Assembly (NCBI GenBank): GCA_018065815.1
Contig: JAGHSP010000188.1
Coordinates: 1-21,778, forward strand
Direction: 5' to 3'
DNA length: 21,778 bases
DNA from: Candidatus Sodaliphilus limicaballi
Lineage (GTDB): Bacteria > Bacteroidota > Bacteroidia > Bacteroidales > Muribaculaceae
Shown: piece by piece, positions 1 through 7,423 of the stretch
Position numbering within the stretch: the stretch's first letter is position 1
Layout of the letters: each line of letters starts with the position of its first letter
Notes under the pieces: model-generated
Told to the model about the DNA's origin: nothing
The model's input: only the letters and a program-made list of their open reading frames with translations
Database searches by the model: none
Position numbers and translations under genes: made by a program

Positions 1-175
1 CTTTTAGACTGCACTTGCAGTGAAAAGTTTAATCGGTTTGCAATTTAGTGATATATTTTTACATAATTCACTCTTTTTCTCAAAAAAATTGCAAAAAAGG
101 CAGTTTTTTAACAGATTAATGCCATTTGTCTCATGAAAACAGAGCGATATGGAATAATATTACTAAATTTGTATC
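1..175. other. Left-edge intergenic region upstream of the dihydrouridine synthase gene
   Basis: No coding region is seen here. Positions 1-27 can fold into an imperfect hairpin (ACTGCA, 2-nt loop, TGCAGT, with outer CTTTT/AAAAG arms), possibly the terminator of a gene outside the window. Positions 60-120 are very A/T rich. A TAAATTTG box at 164-171 matches the Bacteroidota -7 element, but no TTTG/TTG lies at the expected 19-21 bp upstream. Confidence 0.4.
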
Positions 176-1099
176 ATGATTGAAGGCATAAAGATTTACA
201 GCGCACCATTGCAAGGATATACTGATCACATCTGGCGTAATGCCCATGCCAAACACTTCGGCGGCGTGGACGTTTATTGTGCCCCGTTTGCACGAGTTGA
301 GCATGGAGAAATCAAGTCGCGCGACATCAGAGACATCGCACAAGAGAACAACAAGGTAGAATGCATGCGCCCGCAAATCCTCGCATGCGCCCCTGATGAC
401 GCATTGATGCTTGCAAACAAGATAAAGGAATCAGGATACACAATCATTGACATTAACCTGGGCTGCCCTCACCCGCCCATCGCTCTTAAACACAAAGGAG
501 CAGGAATGTTGAAATACCCAATCGAAGTGGCACAGATGCTGGAAAAGCTGGCTACTATTGAGGGAATCGAGTACACAGTGAAAATGAGATTGGGGTGGGA
601 CGACTGCAACCAGTGGAAAGAAGTGCTTGATTGCTTTGATATAATCAAACCGAAACATGTCGCAGTGCACCCGCGCATAGGCAAGCAGCAGTATAAAGGA
701 GAACTGCTAATGGACGGTTTCACCGAGTTATATCACTCATGCCACTGCCCTATCATATATAATGGCGAGATCTTGTCGGCCGAGCATATCATGCAAATAA
801 AGAGCCAGTTCCCATGTATCGAAGGCGTCATGGTGGGACGCGGGTTAGTAGCAACTCCTTTCATGCTGTCAACGGAGCAAAGGGGTAACTTAATGAAATT
901 CCATGCCGAATTGTTAGAGCAATATTCGATTCATCTCTCTGGAGGTGACATGCAGATACTTAACAAGATGAAATCTCTCTGGACTATGTTTCTCCCCCAA
1001 GCAAATCACAAACTGCGAAAAGCGATATCAAAAAGCAGAAATCTAGACCAGTATGTGCATGCTTCAACCGAGGCAATAAAGAGTGTAATAGATACTTAA
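176..1099 (+). CDS. tRNA-dihydrouridine synthase (Dus family)
   Basis: This is a 307-residue flavoenzyme of the Dus family, which reduces uridines in the tRNA D-loop to dihydrouridine using FMN and NADPH in the cytoplasm. The N-terminus (YSAPLQGYTD, residues 8-17) is the first strand of the FMN-binding TIM barrel. DINLGCPHP contains the expected catalytic cysteine (C97), followed by the usual KGAGML segment. KMRLGWDD, HPRIGKQQYKG and the GVMVGRGL phosphate-binding segment near residue 220 fit the family, although the common HxRT motif reads HPRI. Length is normal. Which D-loop positions it modifies cannot be told from sequence. The last 4 bases overlap the end of the converging trmN6. The start is the first Met, because the barrel strand begins only a few residues later. 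Confidence 0.93.
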   Translation: MIEGIKIYSAPLQGYTDHIWRNAHAKHFGGVDVYCAPFARVEHGEIKSRDIRDIAQENNKVECMRPQILACAPDDALMLANKIKESGYTIIDINLGCPHPPIALKHKGAGMLKYPIEVAQMLEKLATIEGIEYTVKMRLGWDDCNQWKEVLDCFDIIKPKHVAVHPRIGKQQYKGELLMDGFTELYHSCHCPIIYNGEILSAEHIMQIKSQFPCIEGVMVGRGLVATPFMLSTEQRGNLMKFHAELLEQYSIHLSGGDMQILNKMKSLWTMFLPQANHKLRKAISKSRNLDQYVHASTEAIKSVIDT

Positions 1100-1791
1100 A
1101 ATTCCAAATAGAAATCCTTGCACAATTCGCGATATTCTTCGGTAAATTCGTTCTTGTGGTTCCTGATTACAATACTAGATTGTGTAGTTGTAACGCTAAC
1201 CGACATAATCTCCCATAAGATTCTTTTTGCAGGTTTCCCGTCAATAGGAAATACTTCAACCATTTTACTAACATACAGTTTGTTATCACCGCAAGCCTCA
1301 AGTATTACATCAGCACAATCGGCAGGCGAAACAATCGCAATTTTTCCCGAATCGGCAAGCAACGATTTTGATTTAGCGAGCAACTGGTCGTAGGTGAGCG
1401 TCACCGTGTGCCTTGCGTTCATGCGAGATGTAGCAGGAGGCAGAACCCCGTTATTGAAAAACGGAGGATTTGAAACGATGATATCGTATTTTTTCGCCAA
1501 CTGGAACGTGACATAATCACCCTCTATGGCACGTAATCTTTCGCCCCACTGGCAGTTTTCGAAGTTGGACGATGCCTGGACTACGCTGTCGTGGTCTATG
1601 TCGATAGCGTCAACATCCAGCACGAGGTTACGCTGTGCCATCATCATGGCTATCAGTCCGCTGCCCGTGCCCACGTCAAGCGCACGTTTCGCACCTTGTA
1701 TATCACACCAAGCACCCAGCAAAACACCATCGGTCCCCACTTTCATTGAGGACCGATCATGTTCTACATCGAATTGCTTGAATCTAAACAT
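1096..1791 (-). CDS. trmN6: tRNA1(Val) (adenine(37)-N6)-methyltransferase
   Basis: This is a 231-residue SAM-dependent N6-adenine methyltransferase of the YfiC/TrmN6 family, which methylates A37 of tRNA1(Val). Visible motifs are the N-terminal family signature HDRSSMKVGTDGVLLGAW (residues 11-28), the SAM loop LDVGTGSGLIA (38-48) and the catalytic SNPPFF (107-112). The start was set at the ATG one base after the carB stop (TAA-T-ATG); an in-frame Met 12 codons upstream lies inside carB and adds no conserved sequence. The tight spacing means it is almost certainly cotranscribed with carA-carB, perhaps by translational coupling. Its stop overlaps the stop of the converging dihydrouridine synthase gene, so no terminator fits between the two. 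A general N6-adenine methyltransferase is the alternative, but the family signature is good. Confidence 0.9.
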   Translation of the reverse strand: MFRFKQFDVEHDRSSMKVGTDGVLLGAWCDIQGAKRALDVGTGSGLIAMMMAQRNLVLDVDAIDIDHDSVVQASSNFENCQWGERLRAIEGDYVTFQLAKKYDIIVSNPPFFNNGVLPPATSRMNARHTVTLTYDQLLAKSKSLLADSGKIAIVSPADCADVILEACGDNKLYVSKMVEVFPIDGKPAKRILWEIMSVSVTTTQSSIVIRNHKNEFTEEYRELCKDFYLEF

Positions 1792-1792
1792 A

Positions 1793-4700
1793 TTAATATT
1801 CGTCCCAAGACTTGATCTCCATGTCATCGATCGTCAAGTCGCAGAATGCATCGATAAATGCGGCAGCAAGACGAGCATTGGTGATCAACGGCACATTAAG
1901 GTCAACAGCAGCACGTCTTATCTTGTAACCATTGGTCAACTCGGTTGAAGTGAGGTTCTTGGGAATATTCACAACGAGATCAACGAGATGATCGTGAAGC
2001 AAATCAACACATTGGGGAGTGCGGTCGGGCTCGCTAGGCCAATAAGCCCTGATAGCAGGCACGCCGTTGTCGTTGAGATACTGATGTGTGCCACCAGTCG
2101 CATACAGTTGATATCCCTTTTTATGCAGTTTGATGGCAGAGTCAAGCATGTCGGCTTTCATCTTGGCCGTACCGGTGCTGAGCAAAATGCCCTTCTGCGG
2201 AACACGCTGACCCACCGACAGCATTGACTTGAGCAATGCTTCGCTGGAACTGTCTCCTATGCAACCCACTTCGCCTGTCGACGACATGTCAACACCAAGC
2301 ACGGGGTCGGCACCTTGCAATCTCGAAAACGAGAACTGTGACGCTTTAATACCCACATAATCAAGATCAAAGGCACTCTTGCTAGGTTTCTCGACGGGTA
2401 TGCCTAGCATAACTTTTGTTGCAAGGTCTATGAAATTGATTTTAAGGACTTTCGACACAAAGGGGAAACTACGAGAAGCGCGCAAGTTACACTCAATAAC
2501 CTTGATATCATTATTCTTGGCAAGGTATTGGATGTTGAACGGACCGCTGATATTCAAAGCCTTGGCAATCTTGCTGCTGATTTTCTTGATGCGACGTATG
2601 GTCTCAACATACAATTTCTGCGGTGGGAATTGGATTGTCGCGTCACCAGAGTGAACACCTGCAAATTCTATGTGCTCGCTAATTGCGTACAATTTGATTT
2701 CACCATTCTGTGCCACACAGTCCCACTCTATCTCCTTTGCATTCTGGATAAACGAGCTTACCACCACGGGGTGAGTTTTTGACACATTGGCAGCAAGTTG
2801 GAGAAAACGCTCGAGTTCCTCATCGTTAGAACAAATGTTCATAGCAGCCCCCGACAGCACATAACTTGGACGTACAAGAACGGGATAGCCGACTTCGGCA
2901 ACGAAGTCGTGAATATCATCGAGCGAGGTGAGTTCTCTCCATGCAGGCTGGTCGATGCCCAGTTCATCGAGCATTGCCGAAAACTTGTGACGGTCCTCGG
3001 CGTTGTCAATGCTACGGGCTGATGTGCCCAAAATATTTACTCCTTGCGCATCGAGCCTCATTGCCAAGTTGTTAGGTATCTGACCACCAGTAGATAAAAT
3101 CGTTCCATGAGGCTGTTCAAGGTCAAGGATATCCATCACGCGTTCAAATGTGAGCTCATCGAAATACAGGCGGTCACACATATCGTAGTCGGTAGAAACC
3201 GTTTCAGGGTTATAGTTAATCATCACCGAGCGATAGCCTTCTTTCTTGACCGTGAGCAATGCGTTGACGCTACACCAGTCAAATTCAACCGAACTACCTA
3301 TGCGATAAGCGCCAGAGCCAAGCACAACTATTGAGCGCTTGTCGTTCTCATAGCTAATGTCATGGCTGCTGCCATTGTAGGTCATATAAAGGTAGTTAGT
3401 CATTGCGGGATATTCAGCACCCAGCGTGTCAATCTGCTTCACAACAGGAGTAATGCCAAGTTCCTTGCGGCGACGGCGCACATCAAGGTTGGCATCATCA
3501 CCGCTGTCCATGTCGGTTTTAAGCACTGCCTTCGCAATCTGGAAATCACTGAATCCCTGTTGTTTGGCTAAAAGCAAGAGTTCTGACGGTATCTCGTTAA
3601 TAGACTCGCACTGTTCAAGCGCGACTGCCGTATTATAAAGGTTCTCTAACTTGTGGAGGAACCACTTGTCAATCTTAGTAAGTTCATGAATCTGATCCAC
3701 GCTATACCCGCGCCGGAATGCTGTTTCAATGGCAAATATACGACGGTCGGTAGGTTCTCTGAGAGCCTTATCAAGGTCGTCAATGCGAAGCGGCTGGTTT
3801 TCAATGAAACCATGCTTGCCCTGGCCTATCATGCGTAAACCCTTCTGAATCACTTCCTCAAATGTGCGGCCTATTGACATGACCTCGCCCACTGATTTCA
3901 TCGAGGAACCAATCTCGCGCTTCACACCATGGAATTTGCCAAGGTCCCAACGCGGAATTTTACAAACGATATAGTCAAGCGCAGGTTCAAAGAATGCCGA
4001 TGTAACCTTTGTTACAGAATTCTTTAAGTCAAACAGACCATATCCCAAACCCAATTTAGCAGCGACAAACGCCAGCGGATATCCGGTCGCTTTAGAAGCA
4101 AGTGCCGAACTGCGGCTCAATCGCGCATTGACTTCAATCACGCGATAGTCCATCGACTTGGGGTCAAAGGCATACTGTATGTTGCACTCGCCCACAATGC
4201 CCAGATGACGAATTATCTTTATTGCAAGTTCTCTCAAATAGTGGTAGTCGTCATTAGAAAGAGTTTGCGAAGGCGCAACAACAATACTTTCGCCAGTGTG
4301 AATGCCCAGAGGGTCAAAATTCTCCATGTTGCACACTGTGATACAGTTGTTATACTTATCACGCACCACCTCATACTCTATCTCTTTCCATCCTTTGAGC
4401 GACTTCTCCACAAGAACCTGCGGTGCAAAAGACAAGGCCTTCTCCACAAGAGCGCGGAGTTCTTGCTCGTTATCGCAAAATCCGCTACCCAAGCCTCCCA
4501 GTGCATAGGCAGCCCTGACAATGACAGGATATCCCACCTTCTCGGCAGCAACAACGGCAGCATCGAGCGATTCCACAGCCTCGCTTTTAATTGTTTTTAC
4601 GTTGATTTCGTCTAGTTTGTTGTTAAACAGCTCGCGGTCCTCGGTGTTCATGATCACGTCAACCTGGGTACCTAGCACCTCAACGTTGTATTTCTCAAGG

Positions 4701-5014
4701 ACACCGCTCTGATACAACTCAACTCCGCAGTTCAGAGCTGTCTGTCCTCCGAACGAGAGCAAGATGCCATCAGGTCGCTCCTTGTCAATCACTCTCTCAA
4801 CATATTGCGGTGTAACCGGCAAGAAATAAATCTTGTCGGCAAACTCCTCGCTAGTTTGCACAGTAGCGATATTCGGATTGATGAGTACCGTTGTGATTCC
4901 CTCTTCTTTAAGAGCCTTCAATGCCTGCGAGCCCGAATAGTCAAACTCACCAGCTTCGCCTATCTTGAGAGCACCCGAACCCAATATCAGCACTTTATTA
5001 TATTTCTTTGTCAT
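1793..5014 (-). CDS. carB: Carbamoyl-phosphate synthase large subunit
   Basis: CarB (1073 residues, the usual length) makes carbamoyl phosphate from bicarbonate, ATP and CarA-delivered ammonia, feeding pyrimidine and arginine synthesis. The two homologous synthetase halves are visible. The first begins with VLILGSGALKIGEAGEFDYSG. The second begins near residue 560 with VVLGSGAYRIGSSVEFDW. Each contains an ATP-grasp domain (ALGGLGSGFCDN in the first, VLSGAAM in the second) and an E-N/C-N-x-R-x-S-R-S metal/ATP motif (EVNARLSRSSAL and ECNLRASRSFPF). The C-terminal MGS-like allosteric domain starts near residue 940 (GILLSTGTAKMKADMLDSA) and contains YATGGTHQYL. It lies 39 bp downstream of carA and one base upstream of trmN6, in the same operon. 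No frameshift or missing motif was seen. Confidence 0.98.
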   Translation of the reverse strand: MTKKYNKVLILGSGALKIGEAGEFDYSGSQALKALKEEGITTVLINPNIATVQTSEEFADKIYFLPVTPQYVERVIDKERPDGILLSFGGQTALNCGVELYQSGVLEKYNVEVLGTQVDVIMNTEDRELFNNKLDEINVKTIKSEAVESLDAAVVAAEKVGYPVIVRAAYALGGLGSGFCDNEQELRALVEKALSFAPQVLVEKSLKGWKEIEYEVVRDKYNNCITVCNMENFDPLGIHTGESIVVAPSQTLSNDDYHYLRELAIKIIRHLGIVGECNIQYAFDPKSMDYRVIEVNARLSRSSALASKATGYPLAFVAAKLGLGYGLFDLKNSVTKVTSAFFEPALDYIVCKIPRWDLGKFHGVKREIGSSMKSVGEVMSIGRTFEEVIQKGLRMIGQGKHGFIENQPLRIDDLDKALREPTDRRIFAIETAFRRGYSVDQIHELTKIDKWFLHKLENLYNTAVALEQCESINEIPSELLLLAKQQGFSDFQIAKAVLKTDMDSGDDANLDVRRRRKELGITPVVKQIDTLGAEYPAMTNYLYMTYNGSSHDISYENDKRSIVVLGSGAYRIGSSVEFDWCSVNALLTVKKEGYRSVMINYNPETVSTDYDMCDRLYFDELTFERVMDILDLEQPHGTILSTGGQIPNNLAMRLDAQGVNILGTSARSIDNAEDRHKFSAMLDELGIDQPAWRELTSLDDIHDFVAEVGYPVLVRPSYVLSGAAMNICSNDEELERFLQLAANVSKTHPVVVSSFIQNAKEIEWDCVAQNGEIKLYAISEHIEFAGVHSGDATIQFPPQKLYVETIRRIKKISSKIAKALNISGPFNIQYLAKNNDIKVIECNLRASRSFPFVSKVLKINFIDLATKVMLGIPVEKPSKSAFDLDYVGIKASQFSFSRLQGADPVLGVDMSSTGEVGCIGDSSSEALLKSMLSVGQRVPQKGILLSTGTAKMKADMLDSAIKLHKKGYQLYATGGTHQYLNDNGVPAIRAYWPSEPDRTPQCVDLLHDHLVDLVVNIPKNLTSTELTNGYKIRRAAVDLNVPLITNARLAAAFIDAFCDLTIDDMEIKSWDEY

Positions 5015-5053
5015 GACTATAAACTAACTTTTAAGAATGAAAGTGATTAATGC

Positions 5054-6133
5054 TTACTTGTTGATGCTATCCATGAATTTGTCAAAGACGAATTCGGTGT
5101 CGGTGGGACCGCCGCAGGCCTCGGGGTGGAATTGCGTAGAGAAAAACGGTTTCGTCTTGTGCCTAATTCCTTCGTTTGTTCCGTCATTCATATTGATGAA
5201 CAAAGGTTCCCATTCGGGCGAAAGAGTAGTTGTATCTACCGCAAATCCATGATTCTGCGACGTGATGAAACAACGTGTAGTTCCAACCTCCATAACTGGT
5301 TGGTTGTGACTGCGGTGACCATACTTGAGTTTATACACCCTTGCTCCAGCCGCCTTGCTCAACAACTGGTTGCCCATGCAAATGCCACATATTGGTTTAT
5401 CGCCCTCAAGGGCTTTCTTGATATTTTCGACTGTTGCTTCAGCAAAATCGGGGTTGCCTGGGCCATTGGCTATAAACAACCCGTCATAGTCGATGGTCGT
5501 GAAATCGTAGTCCCATGGCACCCTGATCACGTGAGCTCCGCGATTAACGAGACATCTAATTATATTGTTTTTCACGCCGCAATCCACAAGAACCACGCGC
5601 TTGGCATTTCCCTTGCCATATTCGATAACCTCATCACAACTTGCCTGGGCAACAAGATTCTCGGCATTGGGGTCATAGAACTCAATTTCGCCAGAGCCTT
5701 CCACAATGATTTTGCCGAGCATTGATCCTTTTTCACGCAAAAGTTTTGTGAGGGCTCGCGTATCAATGCCATAAACACCCACGACATTCTCTTCGACCAA
5801 CCATTCAGCCAGACTGCTTGCCGCATTCCAGTGGCTATAGTCCCATGAATAATCTTGGCAAATAATGGCTTGAGGGTGAATCTTATCGCTCTCTAGAAAA
5901 TCATTCATGCCGTCTCGCATAGTGCGGGGCGGCACGCCATAGTTACCAATGATGGGGTAAGTTGAAACCAAGATTTGACCTAAATAGGAAGGGTCAGTGA
6001 GACTTTCGGGGTAAGCTGTCATTGCAGTGTTAAAAACAACTTCTCCGGCACAAGGTTTAGTTGCGCCAAAAGAAAAACCCTCAAACTGTGTTCCGTCCTC
6101 AAGGATGAGAACCGCTTTTCTTGTTTCTCTCAT
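5054..6133 (-). CDS. carA: Carbamoyl-phosphate synthase small (glutaminase) subunit
   Basis: CarA (359 residues) hydrolyses glutamine and passes ammonia to CarB. The N-terminal CPSase small-subunit domain (LILEDGTQFEGFSFG, then EVVFNTAMTAYPESLTDPSY) is followed by a class I glutamine amidotransferase domain. That domain has the nucleophile C252 in GICMGNQLL, SQNHGFAV, and the His-Glu pair in TQFHPEACGGP. The GICMGNQLL form, with N where E. coli has H, keeps the nucleophile. An in-frame Met 18 codons upstream (6187) was rejected: it would lie at or before the predicted transcription start, and the conserved sequence begins at MRETRKAVLIL. It is the first gene of carA-carB-trmN6, with its own promoter at 6189-6219. 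The mRNA leader is predicted to be about 50 nt. Confidence 0.97.
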   Translation of the reverse strand: MRETRKAVLILEDGTQFEGFSFGATKPCAGEVVFNTAMTAYPESLTDPSYLGQILVSTYPIIGNYGVPPRTMRDGMNDFLESDKIHPQAIICQDYSWDYSHWNAASSLAEWLVEENVVGVYGIDTRALTKLLREKGSMLGKIIVEGSGEIEFYDPNAENLVAQASCDEVIEYGKGNAKRVVLVDCGVKNNIIRCLVNRGAHVIRVPWDYDFTTIDYDGLFIANGPGNPDFAEATVENIKKALEGDKPICGICMGNQLLSKAAGARVYKLKYGHRSHNQPVMEVGTTRCFITSQNHGFAVDTTTLSPEWEPLFINMNDGTNEGIRHKTKPFFSTQFHPEACGGPTDTEFVFDKFMDSINK

Positions 6134-6188
6134 GTGTACAAATTGTATGAAATTAATTTGTTGGCTACCCTTTGTAGAGAAAACCATG

Positions 6189-6219
6189 CAAAATTAATGA
6201 AATTATTGCAGAATAGCAA
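6189..6219 (-). promoter_or_regulatory. carA operon promoter, Bacteroidota type
   Basis: Read on the - strand, TTG (6219-6217), a 20-bp spacer and TAATTTTG (6196-6189) match the sigma-ABfr pattern. Transcription should start near 6183, upstream of the chosen carA ATG at 6133 and close to the rejected ATG at 6187. Confidence 0.7.
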
Positions 6220-6309
6220 CATCGCACTATCTGGTTTTAAAGTTTTTTAGATAATTTATATCGTACAACAATTATTAATATTAGCACCCGAAAATGATGC
6301 GCAATATTC

Positions 6310-6340
6310 TTAGTAAAATGAAAATGATTTTATAACTTTG
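6310..6340 (+). promoter_or_regulatory. Promoter of the DUF3127 gene
   Basis: A perfect -7 box TAACTTTG (6333-6340) follows a variant -33 box TTAG (6310-6313) with a 19-bp spacer. The leader of about 37 nt to the ATG is A/T rich with no Shine-Dalgarno site, as is common in this phylum. Confidence 0.7.
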
Positions 6341-6383
6341 CAGTTACAAATAAATCATAGTATTAAAAATAAACAATAAATAG

Positions 6384-6833
6384 ATGGAAATTCAAGGTAG
6401 AATCATTGAGAAGTTGCCACTCCAAACTGGTGTGTCTAAGCAAGGTAACAACTGGAGCAAGCAAGAATATGTATTGGAAACCGTGGAATCATACCCCAAG
6501 AAAGTTCATTTCGACTTCTTCGGCGAGGATCGTATCAATCAGTACAATTTAGAGGTGGGTCAGTTCATCAAGCTCTATTTCGACATCGAGAGCCGTCCGT
6601 TCAATGGCCGCTGGTACACAAGCATCAGAGGTTGGAAAGCCGAGCCTGCTGATCCCAATGCACCCGTTGCTGGTGCTACTGTTGCTGCTGCTCCCGTCCA
6701 GATGGCTGCTCCCGCGCCAATGCAAGGTGCCGCTCCCGCTCCTGCACCCGCAGCTCCCTATGCTCCCCAGGCAGGAATCGTTGCCCCTGCTGCCGATTTC
6801 GGCAATGGTTCAACAGATGACCTTCCCTTCTAA
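6384..6833 (+). CDS. DUF3127 protein with SSB-like C-terminal tip
   Basis: This 149-residue protein has an N-terminal domain (residues 1-88) that I recognise as DUF3127, a Bacteroidota family with OB-fold-like character. Seen are MEIQGRIIEKLPLQTGVSKQ, KQEYVLET, FFGEDRINQY and FNGRWYTSIRGWK. An alanine/proline-rich, probably disordered linker follows (about 89-140), and the protein ends in STDDLPF (143-149). This layout of fold, low-complexity linker and acidic DDLPF tip mirrors single-stranded DNA-binding protein, whose tip recruits replication and repair partners. Nucleic-acid binding is inferred and not shown; the domain is not a canonical SSB. The gene is monocistronic, between its own promoter and tandem hairpins, and converges on the MerR gene. 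Confidence 0.88.
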   Translation: MEIQGRIIEKLPLQTGVSKQGNNWSKQEYVLETVESYPKKVHFDFFGEDRINQYNLEVGQFIKLYFDIESRPFNGRWYTSIRGWKAEPADPNAPVAGATVAAAPVQMAAPAPMQGAAPAPAPAAPYAPQAGIVAPAADFGNGSTDDLPF

Positions 6834-6857
6834 TAATAAAAGGTATAAATATTATGA

Positions 6858-6884
6858 AATAAGGTGGGCTTGACCCACCTTATT
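6858..6884. terminator. Hairpin terminator between DUF3127 and merR genes
   Basis: A perfect 11-bp stem (AATAAGGTGGG / CCCACCTTATT) with loop CTTGA lies 24 bp after the DUF3127 stop codon. The T tract after it is short (CTATTT). Given the convergent genes it may serve both strands. Confidence 0.75.
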
Positions 6885-6891
6885 CTATTTA

Positions 6892-6908
6892 GGAGGGTTT
6901 GTCCCTCC
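6892..6908. terminator. Second, GC-rich hairpin next to the merR stop codon
   Basis: A 6-bp GC-rich stem GGAGGG/CCCTCC with loop TTTGT sits one base beyond the merR stop. Together with the hairpin at 6858-6884 it forms a tandem hairpin block between the convergent genes. There is no T tract, so a terminator role is less sure than for its neighbour. Confidence 0.4.
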
Positions 6909-6909
6909 G

Positions 6910-7251
6910 TTAGTCATACTTGATTAATTCCATTGCCCGTTGCAGTTCTTGCAAATCGGCTTTAATAGACTTGAGTTTCACAACGACCTCAAATCTCTTG
7001 TCAATGCCGTCACGATTCACTTTGATTTGCTCTTGAGCAGCATCTAGTTTAAGGCCCTTCTCCTTGACCAGGTAATACACCTTGCGTATGATCTCGATAT
7101 CGTTGGGCGTGTAGAAGCGTATGTTCTTGGCATTGCGCTTGGGTTTGATGATAGTGAACTGCGACTCCCAGTAGCGCAGGGTACTCATGGGAATACCCAG
7201 GATTGCAGCGACATCACCTATCTTGTAGTATTTCTTGTCAAGTTCTTGCAT
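6910..7251 (-). CDS. MerR-family transcriptional regulator, short form
   Basis: This 113-residue protein has a MerR winged-helix domain at its N-terminus. YYKIGDVAAILGIPMSTLRYWESQF (residues 8-32) is the recognition helix-turn-helix, and the RFYTPNDIEIIRKVYYLVKE segment after it is the wing and helix 3. The rest is a predicted coiled-coil dimerisation helix (about 70-110) with no visible metal or drug-binding domain and no Cys signature. This matches the short MerR proteins common in Bacteroidota, whose ligands are unknown. The ATG at 7251 was chosen because upstream codons in the same frame lie over the promoter at 7278-7308 and encode nothing conserved. It is divergent from the exonuclease operon; the shared intergenic region holds a 17-bp dyad (7337-7353) that could be its operator. 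Confidence 0.88.
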   Translation of the reverse strand: MQELDKKYYKIGDVAAILGIPMSTLRYWESQFTIIKPKRNAKNIRFYTPNDIEIIRKVYYLVKEKGLKLDAAQEQIKVNRDGIDKRFEVVVKLKSIKADLQELQRAMELIKYD

Positions 7252-7277
7252 ATAGCGTCGGTTTAAAGTATCAGTTG

Positions 7278-7308
7278 CAAAGTTACTGCCAATTTGCCTA
7301 ACGTACAA
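7278..7308 (-). promoter_or_regulatory. merR promoter
   Basis: On the - strand, TTG (7308-7306), a 20-bp spacer and TAACTTTG (7285-7278) match the Bacteroidota consensus. The 12-mer GCAGTAACTTTG around the -7 box is identical to the one in the divergent exonuclease promoter. Confidence 0.75.
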
Positions 7309-7336
7309 GAAAATACTGCGATTTTTTGCAACAATA

Positions 7337-7353
7337 ATTGCAGCCGGTGCAAT
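7337..7353. promoter_or_regulatory. Possible operator: 17-bp dyad between divergent promoters
   Basis: ATTGCA, 5-bp spacer GCCGG, TGCAAT is a perfect inverted repeat lying almost midway between the -33 boxes of the two divergent promoters. Binding by the adjacent MerR protein is inference from position and symmetry only. Further TTGCA/TGCAA words occur nearby, so the dyad could partly reflect local base composition. Confidence 0.35.
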
Positions 7354-7372
7354 AAAATGTTTGCAGTATAAT

Positions 7373-7403
7373 TTTGCATTATGGCGCATTTGCAGTAACT
7401 TTG
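7373..7403 (+). promoter_or_regulatory. Promoter of the exonuclease operon
   Basis: TTTG (7373-7376), a 19-bp spacer and TAACTTTG (7396-7403) are a near-ideal Bacteroidota promoter. The predicted leader is only about 15 nt. Confidence 0.8.
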
Positions 7404-7423
7404 TAGTCTAATTCACGGAAATA

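Noticed and set aside
60..120. A/T-rich stem (AAAAATTGC / GCAGTTTTT) upstream of the dihydrouridine synthase gene
   Set aside because: Weak, mostly A-T pairing in a low-complexity region; cannot be separated from chance.
5126..5725. 199-codon open frame on the + strand
   Set aside because: It is antisense to carA, which has complete catalytic motifs; no promoter or domain supports it.
6138..6161. Inverted repeat ACAAATT...AATTTGT in the carA leader, considered as a pyrimidine-responsive element
   Set aside because: The arms are short and A/T only, with no T tract or alternative antiterminator structure.
6134..6187. Longer N-terminus for carA starting at 6187
   Set aside because: The upstream ATG lies at or before the predicted transcription start, and the added residues match no CarA sequence.
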